41,640 nucleotides of DNA from DAOTWP01 sp034435675 (lineage in GTDB: Bacteria; Chloroflexota; Anaerolineae; Aggregatilineales; Phototrophicaceae). The stretch spans positions 1 to 41,640 of the forward strand of contig DAOTWP010000344.1 of assembly GCA_034435675.1 (NCBI GenBank), read 5' to 3'. Below the pieces are notes generated by a model. That model searched no databases and had not been told where the DNA came from. It saw nothing but the letters and a program-made list of their open reading frames with translations. Positions 32,559-40,824 of this stretch are shown here, piece after piece (the first letter of the stretch is position 1; every line of letters begins with the position of its first letter). The position numbers and the translations under genes were made by a program.

Positions 32559-32975
32559 ATGAACGCGGCATATATCGAAAAATGGCTTGGGTATCTCACC
32601 GCAGCGGATCGGGAAATGAGCCGTCTGGCAGCGGAAAAGCTGGGCAAAACCGGCAGTGCTGCTGCCGTCCCGGGGCTGGTCAGCGCGCTGACCAACCGCC
32701 CGGCGGACGTGCGCGCCGCCGCCGCCCGCGCCCTGGGCGAACTGGGCTTTTCGGCGGCAATCCCGGCGCTGGCAAAAACCCTGCATGATTCGGATCCGTT
32801 TGTTGCCTGTGCCGCCGCCGCCGCGCTGGGGCGCATCGGGGATCGTTCGGCAGTGCAGGCGCTGCGTGCGGTCGTCGCCGAATACACCCGCAGCAAGCCG
32901 CATTACGAACGCACCCACAGTCATGACCGGGGGGTCTATGTGGCGGCGCTGGACGCGCTGGCGCATCTGGGCTGA
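32559..32975 (+). CDS. HEAT-like repeat protein, copy 2
   Basis: The 138-residue protein is a paralogue of the one at 31091, with the same IEKWLGYL-type N-terminus and DREMSRLAAEKLG, then SAAAVPGLVSALTNRPADVRAAAARALGELG and AAIPALAKTLHDSDPFVACAAAAALGRIG repeats. The loop after the third repeat is longer and richer in His and Arg (KPHYERTHSHDRG), and the C-terminus is shorter. The ATG at 32559 follows AGGTG; an upstream frame start at 32523 is not supported. The 265-bp divergent spacer from the aquaporin gene (32294-32558) shows only a weak TTATAT -10 near 32515. Confidence 0.88.
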   Translation: MNAAYIEKWLGYLTAADREMSRLAAEKLGKTGSAAAVPGLVSALTNRPADVRAAAARALGELGFSAAIPALAKTLHDSDPFVACAAAAALGRIGDRSAVQALRAVVAEYTRSKPHYERTHSHDRGVYVAALDALAHLG

Positions 32976-33014
32976 GCGCGGCGCGCCCGCCTGCTGGCGA
33001 ACGCCCTGCCCTGC

Positions 33015-34454
33015 TCAGCCGAAGCGGCTGTTGAGTTCTACCCGCCGCGCAAAGAGCGCTGCAACAGAGTCGAGACTGTCCCCTTCGGCAGCGATCAGGT
33101 CAAACAGCACAGTCGGATACACATCGCGGATGCTCTGAATGACCGACTGCATCATCTCTGGTTGGGCGATCACTGTCAGGGCAAGGCTGCGGTCGTAGGT
33201 GAAGTAGTTAATAAAGTCAATCGTCGTGGTCACGATAGGACGGAAGCGGTGCCAGTAATCGCGCGCTGCCTCAAAAAACCAGCGCGGTTCCAGCCCTGGT
33301 GCCAGCAGAATCATATGCACGTCCGGCTGCCCCTGCACAGGTCCGGGTCCCGGCGGTGCTGACGCCGGCACAGACGCCACCTGGGGCACATCCTTGCGCA
33401 GCTGCGGGACTTCTGCCATGCGGCGCAGGGCGGGCATGTTGTTGTCGAAGTAATCATCCTCTTTCCACAGCGTGACCCCAAACATCCACGCCGGCGCATT
33501 CGTCACCAGCCAGTTGTACATCGCTACGGTTGCCTCGGCATGGGTGTTGCGGTCGTACCAGGGATAGCGCGTGTCCGTTTGCACGCGCCCGACAAGCGGC
33601 AGCGGGTGAATGCCGCCTTCTGTGCCGACTACCGGCACCGGTCCTACCCCGAACCACTCTGACAGCCGCTGGATAAACGCCGTGCCCATCGCCAGCAGCC
33701 CGTTTGGGTCGCCGTGTGGGGTCAGTGCCGTGCCGCCCCATACCGTGCGCCCCGGATCAAACCGCTGCCCGAACGGATCGTAAGGATACTCAAAATGCCA
33801 GCCGGACTCGGTGCCGTTCTGCTGTTCCGGGTCGCGCGGGACGGCGGGCTGCCCCGGCACTTCCTGGTAAAAGTGGTTCAGCGTGTAGGGATGTGTGGCG
33901 CACCACAGACCACTGCTGGCGATGCTGCGAAAGCGGTCACGGTGGTTGGCGCGCAGGTAGCCCAGCAGGGCATCCAGCCAGCGGGGGGCACTGTCGGTCT
34001 CGTTGGCGGCTTCGCTGAGCGCAGGAAACGCCGGATACCCGCCCATCTGGATGATTGTTTCGGCAAACACCAGCCAGTTTTCGCACAGCGCGCGGATGAT
34101 GTCGCCATTGCGCCAGTCCACCCAGGTGCCGGCGGGCCATTCGGGATACGCCAGATTCGGCTCGTTGTAAAATTCGAACCAGCGCACCCCGGCATCGTAA
34201 TAGATGCGCCACATGCGCCGCAGGGTCGTATCTACCGGCATCGCACCGGGGAATTCGCGGTACATGCGCACAATCGGCGTAATGCGGTTGCTGGCGAACC
34301 ACGCGCAGTCGTCGGCATATTCTGCTTCGGCGGCGACGAGCTTCGCCCAGCCGCAGCCAATATCCACATAGCGCTGGCGATCCAGCCGCAGATACACGCG
34401 CGAGTTATGCAGTCCACGCGGATTCAAAGACCACTGATAGTCTGAGAGCAGCAT
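33015..34454 (-). CDS. Clan-A-like glycoside hydrolase-fold protein with a shared C-terminal domain
   Basis: The 479-residue protein has a TIM-barrel-like N-terminal part (about 15-350). WFEFYNEPNL places a Glu after Asn as in the acid/base of GH clan A, and VPVVGTEGGIHP supplies a second Glu at the end of a later strand as possible nucleophile. There is no signal peptide. Residues 380-479 form a separate domain (ILLAPGLEPRWFFEAARDYW...FRPIVTTTIDF...RRVELNSRFG) that recurs in the gene just upstream. AAGGA precedes the ATG. The two genes are 33 bp apart and form an operon. Cytoplasmic placement and the odd domain leave the substrate open; it could be a non-enzymatic relative. Confidence 0.7.
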   Translation of the reverse strand: MLLSDYQWSLNPRGLHNSRVYLRLDRQRYVDIGCGWAKLVAAEAEYADDCAWFASNRITPIVRMYREFPGAMPVDTTLRRMWRIYYDAGVRWFEFYNEPNLAYPEWPAGTWVDWRNGDIIRALCENWLVFAETIIQMGGYPAFPALSEAANETDSAPRWLDALLGYLRANHRDRFRSIASSGLWCATHPYTLNHFYQEVPGQPAVPRDPEQQNGTESGWHFEYPYDPFGQRFDPGRTVWGGTALTPHGDPNGLLAMGTAFIQRLSEWFGVGPVPVVGTEGGIHPLPLVGRVQTDTRYPWYDRNTHAEATVAMYNWLVTNAPAWMFGVTLWKEDDYFDNNMPALRRMAEVPQLRKDVPQVASVPASAPPGPGPVQGQPDVHMILLAPGLEPRWFFEAARDYWHRFRPIVTTTIDFINYFTYDRSLALTVIAQPEMMQSVIQSIRDVYPTVLFDLIAAEGDSLDSVAALFARRVELNSRFG

Positions 34455-34487
34455 TGTAAATCCTTAACCATTCATCGGCGGATGGGG

Positions 34488-34994
34488 TCAGCCGTTATCC
34501 CCGGTGATGGCGCCGGGCGTGGGCTGGATCGGCGCGGGGGTCGCCTGTGGGTCGGGCGTGGGCGTCTGGGTGATAAACCCGCCCGGTGGGCGTGTGGGCG
34601 GCGGCGGTTCGCCGGGGGTTGGGGTCAGCGTGGGCGGCGGCACCAGCGTGGCGGGCGGTGGCAGCGGCACCCCGAACGGCTGGTTCAGCCGGGCGCGTCC
34701 ATCCAGCGTAAGCTGCGCGTCTTCGGGATAGTCGTAAACAATCGGGTCGAGCCGTGCTGTCGGCGCAGTCTGCCCCAACTGTGCCCCCAAAAAGCCGATC
34801 AGGTCGCGCCGGGCGATCAGCGTCACGCCGATGCTGTACTGCGGCGGGATCATTTGCAGCAGCACAAAATCGGTCACCACCGTCGGGCGAAATGTTTCCC
34901 AGTACAGCCGCGCCGCATCAAACAACCATTCCGAGCCGAGATTGGGCGCGATCAATAAAAAATGATAGGTGGGCAGGATCTGTGTTTGTACCAT
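34488..34994 (-). CDS. Unknown protein sharing a domain with the downstream GH-like protein, with Pro/Thr-rich tail
   Basis: The 168-residue protein has one domain (residues 11-108) that aligns with residues 380-479 of the next protein. Common positions include L-AP-L---W-F-AAR-YW--FRP-V-T near the start, an S---T-IA segment, PT---D-I, and R--LN--FG at the end. The tail (109-168) is Pro/Thr-rich and looks disordered. I do not recognise the domain. No signal peptide is visible. A perfect extended -10 (TGTTATAAT) ends eight bases before the ATG, and no ribosome binding site is present, so the mRNA may be leaderless. Confidence 0.72.
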   Translation of the reverse strand: MVQTQILPTYHFLLIAPNLGSEWLFDAARLYWETFRPTVVTDFVLLQMIPPQYSIGVTLIARRDLIGFLGAQLGQTAPTARLDPIVYDYPEDAQLTLDGRARLNQPFGVPLPPPATLVPPPTLTPTPGEPPPPTRPPGGFITQTPTPDPQATPAPIQPTPGAITGDNG

Positions 34995-35002
34995 AGGACA
35001 CC

Positions 35003-35011
35003 ATTATAACA
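35003..35011 (-). promoter_or_regulatory. Extended -10 promoter giving a likely leaderless transcript
   Basis: On the minus strand TGTTATAAT occupies 35011-35003, an exact TGnTATAAT match. The ATG of the 34488-34994 gene starts eight bases later, where transcription should begin. Confidence 0.6.
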
Positions 35012-35028
35012 TTGGTTCGCGCAGCCCG

Positions 35029-35037
35029 TGTTACAAT
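35029..35037 (+). promoter_or_regulatory. Extended -10 promoter of the TauE/SafE gene
   Basis: TGTTACAAT at 35029-35037 fits TGnTATAAT with one change. Transcription would start near 35044, with a leader of about 27 nt carrying the AAGGGGG ribosome binding site. It is 18 bp from the divergent extended -10 on the other strand. Confidence 0.5.
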
Positions 35038-35070
35038 CGCGCATGTTTCGCTGAACGGTAAGGGGGCATC

Positions 35071-35874
35071 ATGTCAGGCGAATTTCTTCTGCTGGTGGCG
35101 ATTGGGCTGGTCGCGGGTGTGGCGTCAGGCATGTTTGGCATTGGCGGCGGCGTCATCATTGTTCCGGCGCTGGTGCTGCTGGCGAACTTCACCCAGCAGG
35201 CGGCAAACGGCACCTCGCTGGCGGCGCTGCTGCTGCCGGTAGGCATCTTTGCAGTGCTGCAATACTACCGTAAGCAGTTGGTTGATGTGCGCGCGGCGCT
35301 GCTGATCGCCCTCGGACTGGTGACAGGGGTGTATGCCGGGGCACAGTTTGCGCTAAGCCTGCCGGCAGAAACACTCAAACAGCTTTACGGCGCGTTTCTC
35401 GTTTTTGTCGCGTGGCGCTTCATTGAACCCATCACTTGGTGGCGTGCCTATCAGGTGCATCGTCAGGCAGCGCCCGGCAGCACCCCTGCCGCCCCCGCTG
35501 TGCCCGAAAAGATGGACATTCACTGGGCGCTGATGCTGCTGCTGGGAATTATCGCGGGTGTGGCGTCGGGGATGTTCGGCATTGGTGGCGGCGTGGTGAT
35601 TGTGCCGATCCTGGTCGGCATCCTGCATTTTGACCAGAAGATGGCGTCGGGCACATCATTGGCGGCGCTGCTGCTGCCGGTGGGGCTGCCGGGGGTGCTC
35701 AGCTACCTTGCCGCCAACGAGATGGAACTGGGCACTGCTGTTCCGGTCGCGCTGGGGCTGTTATTTGGCGCCATCGCTGGCGCAAGAATCGCCATCGGGC
35801 TGCCATCCAAAACCGTTAAACGACTGTACGGGTTCTTCTTGCTGTTCGTGGCGTTTAACTTCATTTTCCTGTAG
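35071..35874 (+). CDS. TauE/SafE family sulfite exporter-like permease
   Basis: The 267-residue protein has about eight membrane helices in two homologous halves. Each half starts with AGVASGMFGIGGGVxIVP, followed by a GTSLAALLLPVG segment (about residues 12-57 and 155-205), the hallmark of the TauE/SafE family. Members move sulfite, sulfoacetate or other organic anions out of or into the cell. A charged loop with Ala/Pro (about 130-150) joins the halves. The sulfur link to the hydrogenase region 28 kb away is suggestive only. The last 14 bp overlap the convergent receiver gene. Confidence 0.93.
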   Translation: MSGEFLLLVAIGLVAGVASGMFGIGGGVIIVPALVLLANFTQQAANGTSLAALLLPVGIFAVLQYYRKQLVDVRAALLIALGLVTGVYAGAQFALSLPAETLKQLYGAFLVFVAWRFIEPITWWRAYQVHRQAAPGSTPAAPAVPEKMDIHWALMLLLGIIAGVASGMFGIGGGVVIVPILVGILHFDQKMASGTSLAALLLPVGLPGVLSYLAANEMELGTAVPVALGLLFGAIAGARIAIGLPSKTVKRLYGFFLLFVAFNFIFL

Positions 35875-36244
35875 GGGGCGGCAGCAGCCGCCGCACCATC
35901 GTGATCAGCACCACGTTGGTGAACGGCTTGGTGATATAGGCATCCACCCCCAGCGCGACGCCTTTTTGCACATCGGAGTCGTCAATCAGCGATGTCAGGA
36001 AGATTACCGGTACGTGCGCGGTAGCAGGATTTTCACGCAGCCTGGCAAACAACTGATAGCCATCCATCTGCGGCATGACAATATCGGTAATCACCAGATC
36101 AACCGGCGTTTCAAGCGCCAGTTGCAGGGCTTTCGCCCCGTTGTCCGCACGCAGCACCGTGAAATCTTCCATTTCGAGGACTTCCGCCAGCGCGTCCAGT
36201 AAGATTGGATCATCCTCTGCAAGCAGTAGTGTTTTGTTTGTCAT
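35861..36244 (-). CDS. Single-domain response regulator (CheY-like)
   Basis: The 127-residue protein is one receiver domain. It has the acidic triad EDD at the end of strand 1 (about residues 10-12), phosphoacceptor Asp in DLVITDIVMPQMDGYQ (about residue 54), Thr in VIFLTSL, and Lys in DAYITKPF. There is no output domain, so it works through protein contacts. It is translationally coupled to the large sensor kinase upstream (ATGA overlap at 36241-36244), its probable phosphodonor. The 3' end overlaps the tauE-like gene by 14 bp, tail to tail. Confidence 0.95.
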   Translation of the reverse strand: MTNKTLLLAEDDPILLDALAEVLEMEDFTVLRADNGAKALQLALETPVDLVITDIVMPQMDGYQLFARLRENPATAHVPVIFLTSLIDDSDVQKGVALGVDAYITKPFTNVVLITMVRRLLPPPTGK

Positions 36245-39200
36245 TTGCGACCTGCCTGTGTCAGCGGCAGCGTGACCACAAATGTGGTACCTTCGCCTTC
36301 TACACTGGTAAACGAAATCTCCCCACCGTGCAGCTCGACTGCCTGTTTCGTAATCAGCAAGCCTAATCCTGTGCCTTCAATGGTGCCCACGTTAGCCGCC
36401 CGCTGAAACGCATTGAACAGTCTGCCCTGATCTGCGGCCGGAATGCCAATACCTTCGTCCTGCACGGCGATGCGCAGGCAATCCTGCGCACAGGTCAGCC
36501 GCACCTGCACTTCGCCCCCGTAAGGCATATATTTGATCGCATTCGAAATCAGATTGTTGAGGATATACGTCAGCAGGTTATCGTCCGCCTCAATCTGCCT
36601 GATGGAACAACCGTTGCTGTACGTAAGCACGATACCGTTGTTGGTGCTGGCTGCCAGCGCTCGGAAGTTTTCGACAACACCCCCGACGAACGACTCCACA
36701 TCGAGGAGATTGGGCTTAAACGTCAGCCGCCCGCTTTCCGCCCGCCCGATCAGCAGCACATCGCCCAGCAGATCATTCATGCGAGCAATCTGGCTGTGAA
36801 TGCGAACGAAATGTCGCGCGCGTTTTTCCGCATCCAACCGGTCCAAATAATTCTCCAGGATGCTGACCGACATCTGAATCGCTGCCAGCGGATTGCGAAA
36901 TTCGTGCGAGGCAATGGAAATGAATCGCGAACGCATTTCGCTGACCTGCTTCTCTTTTTCCAGTGAATGTTGCAGCGTCGTTTCCGCCTGCTTTAGCGTG
37001 GTGATGTCATAGCCCACAAACTGGACTTCGACAACGCTCCCTGTTTCATTGAGTACCGGCTGGTAGGTGCATTCCAACCAGAGTCCCTGTGCCTCATCAA
37101 GTTGATATTCTACAGTAACACCTTCGCCGGTGCGAATCAGCAGCGCAATATGCTGCTCAATCTTGCCGCGCAGCCCTGCCGGGAAGCAGCTCAGCATGTC
37201 ACCGCCCAGCACGTCCTCAACGGGTTTGCCCGCAAAATTCACAAAGGCGCGGTTGGCAAACAGCACCTCGCGGTTATCCGCCCGGAAGCGGCACACCGGC
37301 TCGTGCTGGCTTTCGACCACTGCGCGGTAACGCGCCTCGCTCTGGCGTAACTGTCCGGTGCGTTCGGCAACCCGTTCCTCAAGCTGTTCGTTCTGCTCTA
37401 CTACCCGCTGGTGCAGCAGGCTGTTTTGCATCGCACCGGAAAGGGCGTGCGCGGAAAGCACCGCGAGGCTGATTTCTTCGTCGCTGAAACTGTGCGGTTG
37501 CAGGCTCTTCACCATAATCACCCCGACAAGCTGGCGTTCCACCAGCAGCGGCACCAGCAGCAGCGCAGCCGCCTCGCGATCCGCGATCAGGTCGCGCAGG
37601 GGATCAAAGCGCGTGTCGTGGCGCACTGCATCAAAGATCAGCGGTTCCTGATTGCGGGCGATGAAGTCCAGCGTGGGATTGTCCACTATCGGGATGACGA
37701 TGCCCAGTGAACTGCTTTGCCCGCCTTCCAGATATTCAGCACTGATGCGCAGCAACTGCTGTTCGCGGTCAATCAACCCGGCGAAGATCTGCGGCACGTT
37801 AAACAGGTGTGCCAGTTCGCGGCAGGTCATGTCCAGCACATAATGCAGGTTCAACGACGAGTTGACCAGCATGATGATGTTGTTCAGCAGCGAAAGCTGC
37901 CGGTTGCGCTGTTTGAGCGCGGCGTCTGCTACCTTGCGTTCGCTGATGTCGCGGAAAATGCCATAAAGCACAGGTCTGCCGCGCAGGACAAGCTGCTGCG
38001 CCACGACTTCAACCGGGATTTCGCTGCCATCGGCACGCAGCACGGCGGCTTCGGTGGGGCGTCCGGTTGCGCCCTGGCGCGTTTGCTGGCGGTGCGCCGC
38101 AAAGTTTTCTTTGACATACGCTGCCAGCTGCGGCGGGTGCAGTTCCCAAAAGTACATGCCGGTGAGTTCTGCATGCGGGCGCCCGATCAGGTTGACTGCC
38201 GTCTGGTTGACATCCGTAATCATCCCCGTTTCCGCATCGCTCAGGAAAATCGCATCCGGCGACCCTTCCACGAGCAATCTAAAGCGCAGCTCACTTTCTT
38301 TCAGGGCACTTTCCGCCGCCTTGCGCGCAGTGATGTCACGCATGAAGGCGAAGAACCTGCCGCTTGGAGGATGGTATGTTGCGCTGACTTCCACATCCAG
38401 CATAACGCCATCCTTGCGGCGCACCTGCACCTCAAAGCGTGCCTGGCCGTATTGCAAAATGCGCCGGATATGCTCGTTCACTTCTGCCCGTGTAACTGCC
38501 GTCACAACGTCCCAGGTGCCCAGTTGCAGCAGTTCGGCGCGGGTGTAACCAAGCAGGTCGCATAACGCCGGGTTTGCGTCGATCACGCCCTTGTTGCGCT
38601 GCACCAACATGAAGCCGTCAATCGAAGTCCTGATAATAGACTGCATCTGCAAATCCGCCTGGATCTGCGCGGTGATGTCCTGAACAACCCCGATAATCTC
38701 GACGGTTTTATTGGTGGTATCACGCACATGTTCACAAATCGTCTGCATGTACCGGATCTCGTCATCGCCTGTTACCAGCCGGAATTGCAGGATGCTGGGG
38801 CTGAATCCGCCAGACAATACCTGATCCATGTATGCCAGCACTTCGGCGCGGTCATCGGGATGCAGCAGTTCCAGTACCTGGCGGGGGTCGCCGTTGCCGG
38901 TAATCCCAAACAGGCGCTCCAACCCCGGCGAAACGGACAGTTTGCCGCTGGTCAGGTTCCATTCAAAACTGCCCAACTGTCCGATATGTTCGGCGCGCAG
39001 CAGGCGCAGTTCGTTTTCCAATAGGGACAGTTCCGCCAGTTTTTGCGCGGTGATGTCTTTAGTCGCGCCTATCACGCGACGTTTGCCGTCGCCGGCATCA
39101 TCAACCACGCGCATATGATCGCGCAGCCAGCGCAGGCTGCCATCCTTATGCTGTATGCGGTACTCCGCTACAATCGGCGCAGTGCTGGTGCGCAGTTGCT

Positions 39201-39927
39201 GCGCCCGCTGCATCATGGCGGGCAGGTCGTCAGGATGCAGCAGCGCGGTCCAGCCCCCCGGCAGCGTTTGCAGTTCTTCGTGGGTGTACCCGCAGATGCG
39301 CTCAAGCGGACCGGCTACCCATTCGGAGACGATGCCGCCATCCGGTTCAATCGTCGTCGAATACATGTAGTCGGACATCATTTCGATCATCATGCGCAGG
39401 CGCTGTTCGCGTTCGCGCAGCTCTTCTTGTTCCCGGTGCCGTTCGGTGATGTTTTCATGGGTAATGACTACATGCGGCGTCTCGCCCGCCTGTTGCAGCC
39501 GGGTCACGCGGATGACAAACCAGCGCTGTTCGGTGGGCGCATGGCAGGGGTATTCCAGTTCAAAGCGGTTGGCGCGCCCGCTAATGACCGCGCGAATTCC
39601 GGCAGCGACTGCCGCCGCTTCGTCCGCATTGCCACCCTGCGCGATATCGCAGGTTTCCAGATAGTTACTGCCGAGTCCGGTGCGGGCAGCATCACCAGCG
39701 TTGTTTTCGGCAAAACGTTTCCAGGCAGCATTGGTGGCGATGATCGTGCCATCAGCATTGAGGATACACACATGGGCATCCAACGCATCCAGCGCTGCGT
39801 GCGATAGCAGTCCAGATGGCAGCCCGGATGGCAGCGTCGGCTGCTCAAGGGGCAGGGCAGCCGCTGGTGATGCGGCATTGACACCCTGTATGCTATGCTG
39901 TTCGGGTAATGGGCGTCTGGTCATCAT
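36241..39927 (-). CDS. Multi-PAS/GAF sensor histidine kinase
   Basis: The 1228-residue protein has no clear membrane helix. Domains in order are PAS (about 48-165), PAS (175-300), PAS (305-425), PAS (430-545), PAS (550-670), GAF (690-850), a coiled stretch, PAS (875-990), HisKA with His1008 (SIASHEFRNPLAAIQ), and the ATPase domain with NNLISNAIKYMPYGGE, DEGIGIPAAD and GTGLGLLITKQAV. The PAC-type motifs (VIGATKDITAQK, IGVVQDITAQ, FFAFMRDITARK, YGIFRDISERK) mark the PAS ends. No haem or flavin ligand can be assigned. It forms a pair with the receiver protein whose start overlaps its stop. A TATACT -10 and an inverted repeat lie upstream. Confidence 0.95.
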   Translation of the reverse strand: MMTRRPLPEQHSIQGVNAASPAAALPLEQPTLPSGLPSGLLSHAALDALDAHVCILNADGTIIATNAAWKRFAENNAGDAARTGLGSNYLETCDIAQGGNADEAAAVAAGIRAVISGRANRFELEYPCHAPTEQRWFVIRVTRLQQAGETPHVVITHENITERHREQEELREREQRLRMMIEMMSDYMYSTTIEPDGGIVSEWVAGPLERICGYTHEELQTLPGGWTALLHPDDLPAMMQRAQQLRTSTAPIVAEYRIQHKDGSLRWLRDHMRVVDDAGDGKRRVIGATKDITAQKLAELSLLENELRLLRAEHIGQLGSFEWNLTSGKLSVSPGLERLFGITGNGDPRQVLELLHPDDRAEVLAYMDQVLSGGFSPSILQFRLVTGDDEIRYMQTICEHVRDTTNKTVEIIGVVQDITAQIQADLQMQSIIRTSIDGFMLVQRNKGVIDANPALCDLLGYTRAELLQLGTWDVVTAVTRAEVNEHIRRILQYGQARFEVQVRRKDGVMLDVEVSATYHPPSGRFFAFMRDITARKAAESALKESELRFRLLVEGSPDAIFLSDAETGMITDVNQTAVNLIGRPHAELTGMYFWELHPPQLAAYVKENFAAHRQQTRQGATGRPTEAAVLRADGSEIPVEVVAQQLVLRGRPVLYGIFRDISERKVADAALKQRNRQLSLLNNIIMLVNSSLNLHYVLDMTCRELAHLFNVPQIFAGLIDREQQLLRISAEYLEGGQSSSLGIVIPIVDNPTLDFIARNQEPLIFDAVRHDTRFDPLRDLIADREAAALLLVPLLVERQLVGVIMVKSLQPHSFSDEEISLAVLSAHALSGAMQNSLLHQRVVEQNEQLEERVAERTGQLRQSEARYRAVVESQHEPVCRFRADNREVLFANRAFVNFAGKPVEDVLGGDMLSCFPAGLRGKIEQHIALLIRTGEGVTVEYQLDEAQGLWLECTYQPVLNETGSVVEVQFVGYDITTLKQAETTLQHSLEKEKQVSEMRSRFISIASHEFRNPLAAIQMSVSILENYLDRLDAEKRARHFVRIHSQIARMNDLLGDVLLIGRAESGRLTFKPNLLDVESFVGGVVENFRALAASTNNGIVLTYSNGCSIRQIEADDNLLTYILNNLISNAIKYMPYGGEVQVRLTCAQDCLRIAVQDEGIGIPAADQGRLFNAFQRAANVGTIEGTGLGLLITKQAVELHGGEISFTSVEGEGTTFVVTLPLTQAGRK

Positions 39928-39970
39928 GAGTCGATCCGTTGTGAATGCGCTACGTAATCATTTTACCACT

Positions 39971-39988
39971 ACTGTACATTACAGTATA
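39971..39988 (-). promoter_or_regulatory. Candidate promoter/operator of the multi-PAS kinase gene
   Basis: On the minus strand TATACT (39988-39983) is a good -10, about 55 bp before the ATG. ACTGTA (39971-39976) and TACAGT (39980-39985) form an inverted repeat with a 3-base spacer that overlaps the -10 and the likely start of transcription. The -35 is weak. Confidence 0.4.
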
Positions 39989-40074
39989 TTACGTTCGTGA
40001 TGTTTTTCGAAGTGGATGGTTCCCCAACTATGTATATTTTGTGCTAAGCTGCTGCCTGTAACGTCGGCAAGGAC

Positions 40075-40734
40075 TCAGTCGTCCATCATGGGGGTTAGAT
40101 AGCGCAAAAACACGGTTTCCATTTCCTCAAACACTTCATCCAGCGTAAGTTCGCTGGACTGGTGCGCCAGCCCCAGCAGCCCCTTCATGATCACCATGCA
40201 GACCAGCCCATACTTGCGCCGCGCCTGCGCGCTGATCTGCGGGCGCGCCAGTGCCAGCGCGGCATCGGTACGCGCCAGAAATGCCTCATCCATCGCGCGA
40301 ATTGTTTCGGCAACAAATGCCGAGCCGGCGGAACTGGAGAAGATCACCTGAAAATCGCGGTTATCGCGGATGAACGCTTTTAGTGGCAGCAGCATTGCCC
40401 GGATACTCTGCGCCAGCGTCATCTCCGGGAACGCCTCGACCTCCATGCCCGCAAAGACCACGCTGGCACGCTGCACATAACGTTCAACCAGCGCTTTGAG
40501 GATCGCCTCTTTGTTGGCGAAAAACTGGTACATCGAGCCGACAGAGGTTTCGGCACGCGCGGCAATCTGGATGATCGTCGCCTGCTCGTAACCGGCTTCG
40601 GCGAACACTTCAGATGCCGCATTGAGAATCGCCTCGACGCGCATCTGCCCGCGCTTCTGTTTGGGCTGGCTGCGCAGGGTGTCGGAGGTGGTGGAGTCCT
40701 GCTGGTCGTGATCCTGTGGCAGTTCGGCAGACAT
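40075..40734 (-). CDS. TetR-family transcriptional regulator
   Basis: The 219-residue protein has a charged N-terminal extension of about 30 residues. The TetR DNA-binding domain follows: RVEAILNAASEVFAEAGYEQATIIQIAARAETSVGSMYQFFANKEAILKALVERY. The C-terminal ligand domain (about 90-215) is variable, as usual. I prefer the ATG at 40734, after AGAGGGG; a start at 40767 is possible (AGGA upstream). It is divergent from an alpha/beta hydrolase gene, and the spacer carries a perfect 18-bp palindrome, so it probably represses itself and the hydrolase and responds to the hydrolase's substrate. Confidence 0.93.
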   Translation of the reverse strand: MSAELPQDHDQQDSTTSDTLRSQPKQKRGQMRVEAILNAASEVFAEAGYEQATIIQIAARAETSVGSMYQFFANKEAILKALVERYVQRASVVFAGMEVEAFPEMTLAQSIRAMLLPLKAFIRDNRDFQVIFSSSAGSAFVAETIRAMDEAFLARTDAALALARPQISAQARRKYGLVCMVIMKGLLGLAHQSSELTLDEVFEEMETVFLRYLTPMMDD

Positions 40735-40778
40735 TTTACCCCTCTTGACAGGTTGCAATTTCGGCATACAATCCTAAA

Positions 40779-40808
40779 TTAGAATGTGAATTCACATTCG
40801 CATTATAG
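40779..40808 (+). promoter_or_regulatory. TetR operator within a promoter for the hydrolase gene
   Basis: GAATGTGAA/TTCACATTC is a perfect 18-bp palindrome at 40782-40799. It falls in the 18-bp spacer between a TTAGAA -35 (40779-40784) and a TTATAG -10 (40803-40808) reading toward the hydrolase. It is 48 bp from the TetR start. This is the usual layout for TetR control of a divergent gene pair. Confidence 0.65.
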
Positions 40809-40824
40809 CGAGAGAGGGAACAAC

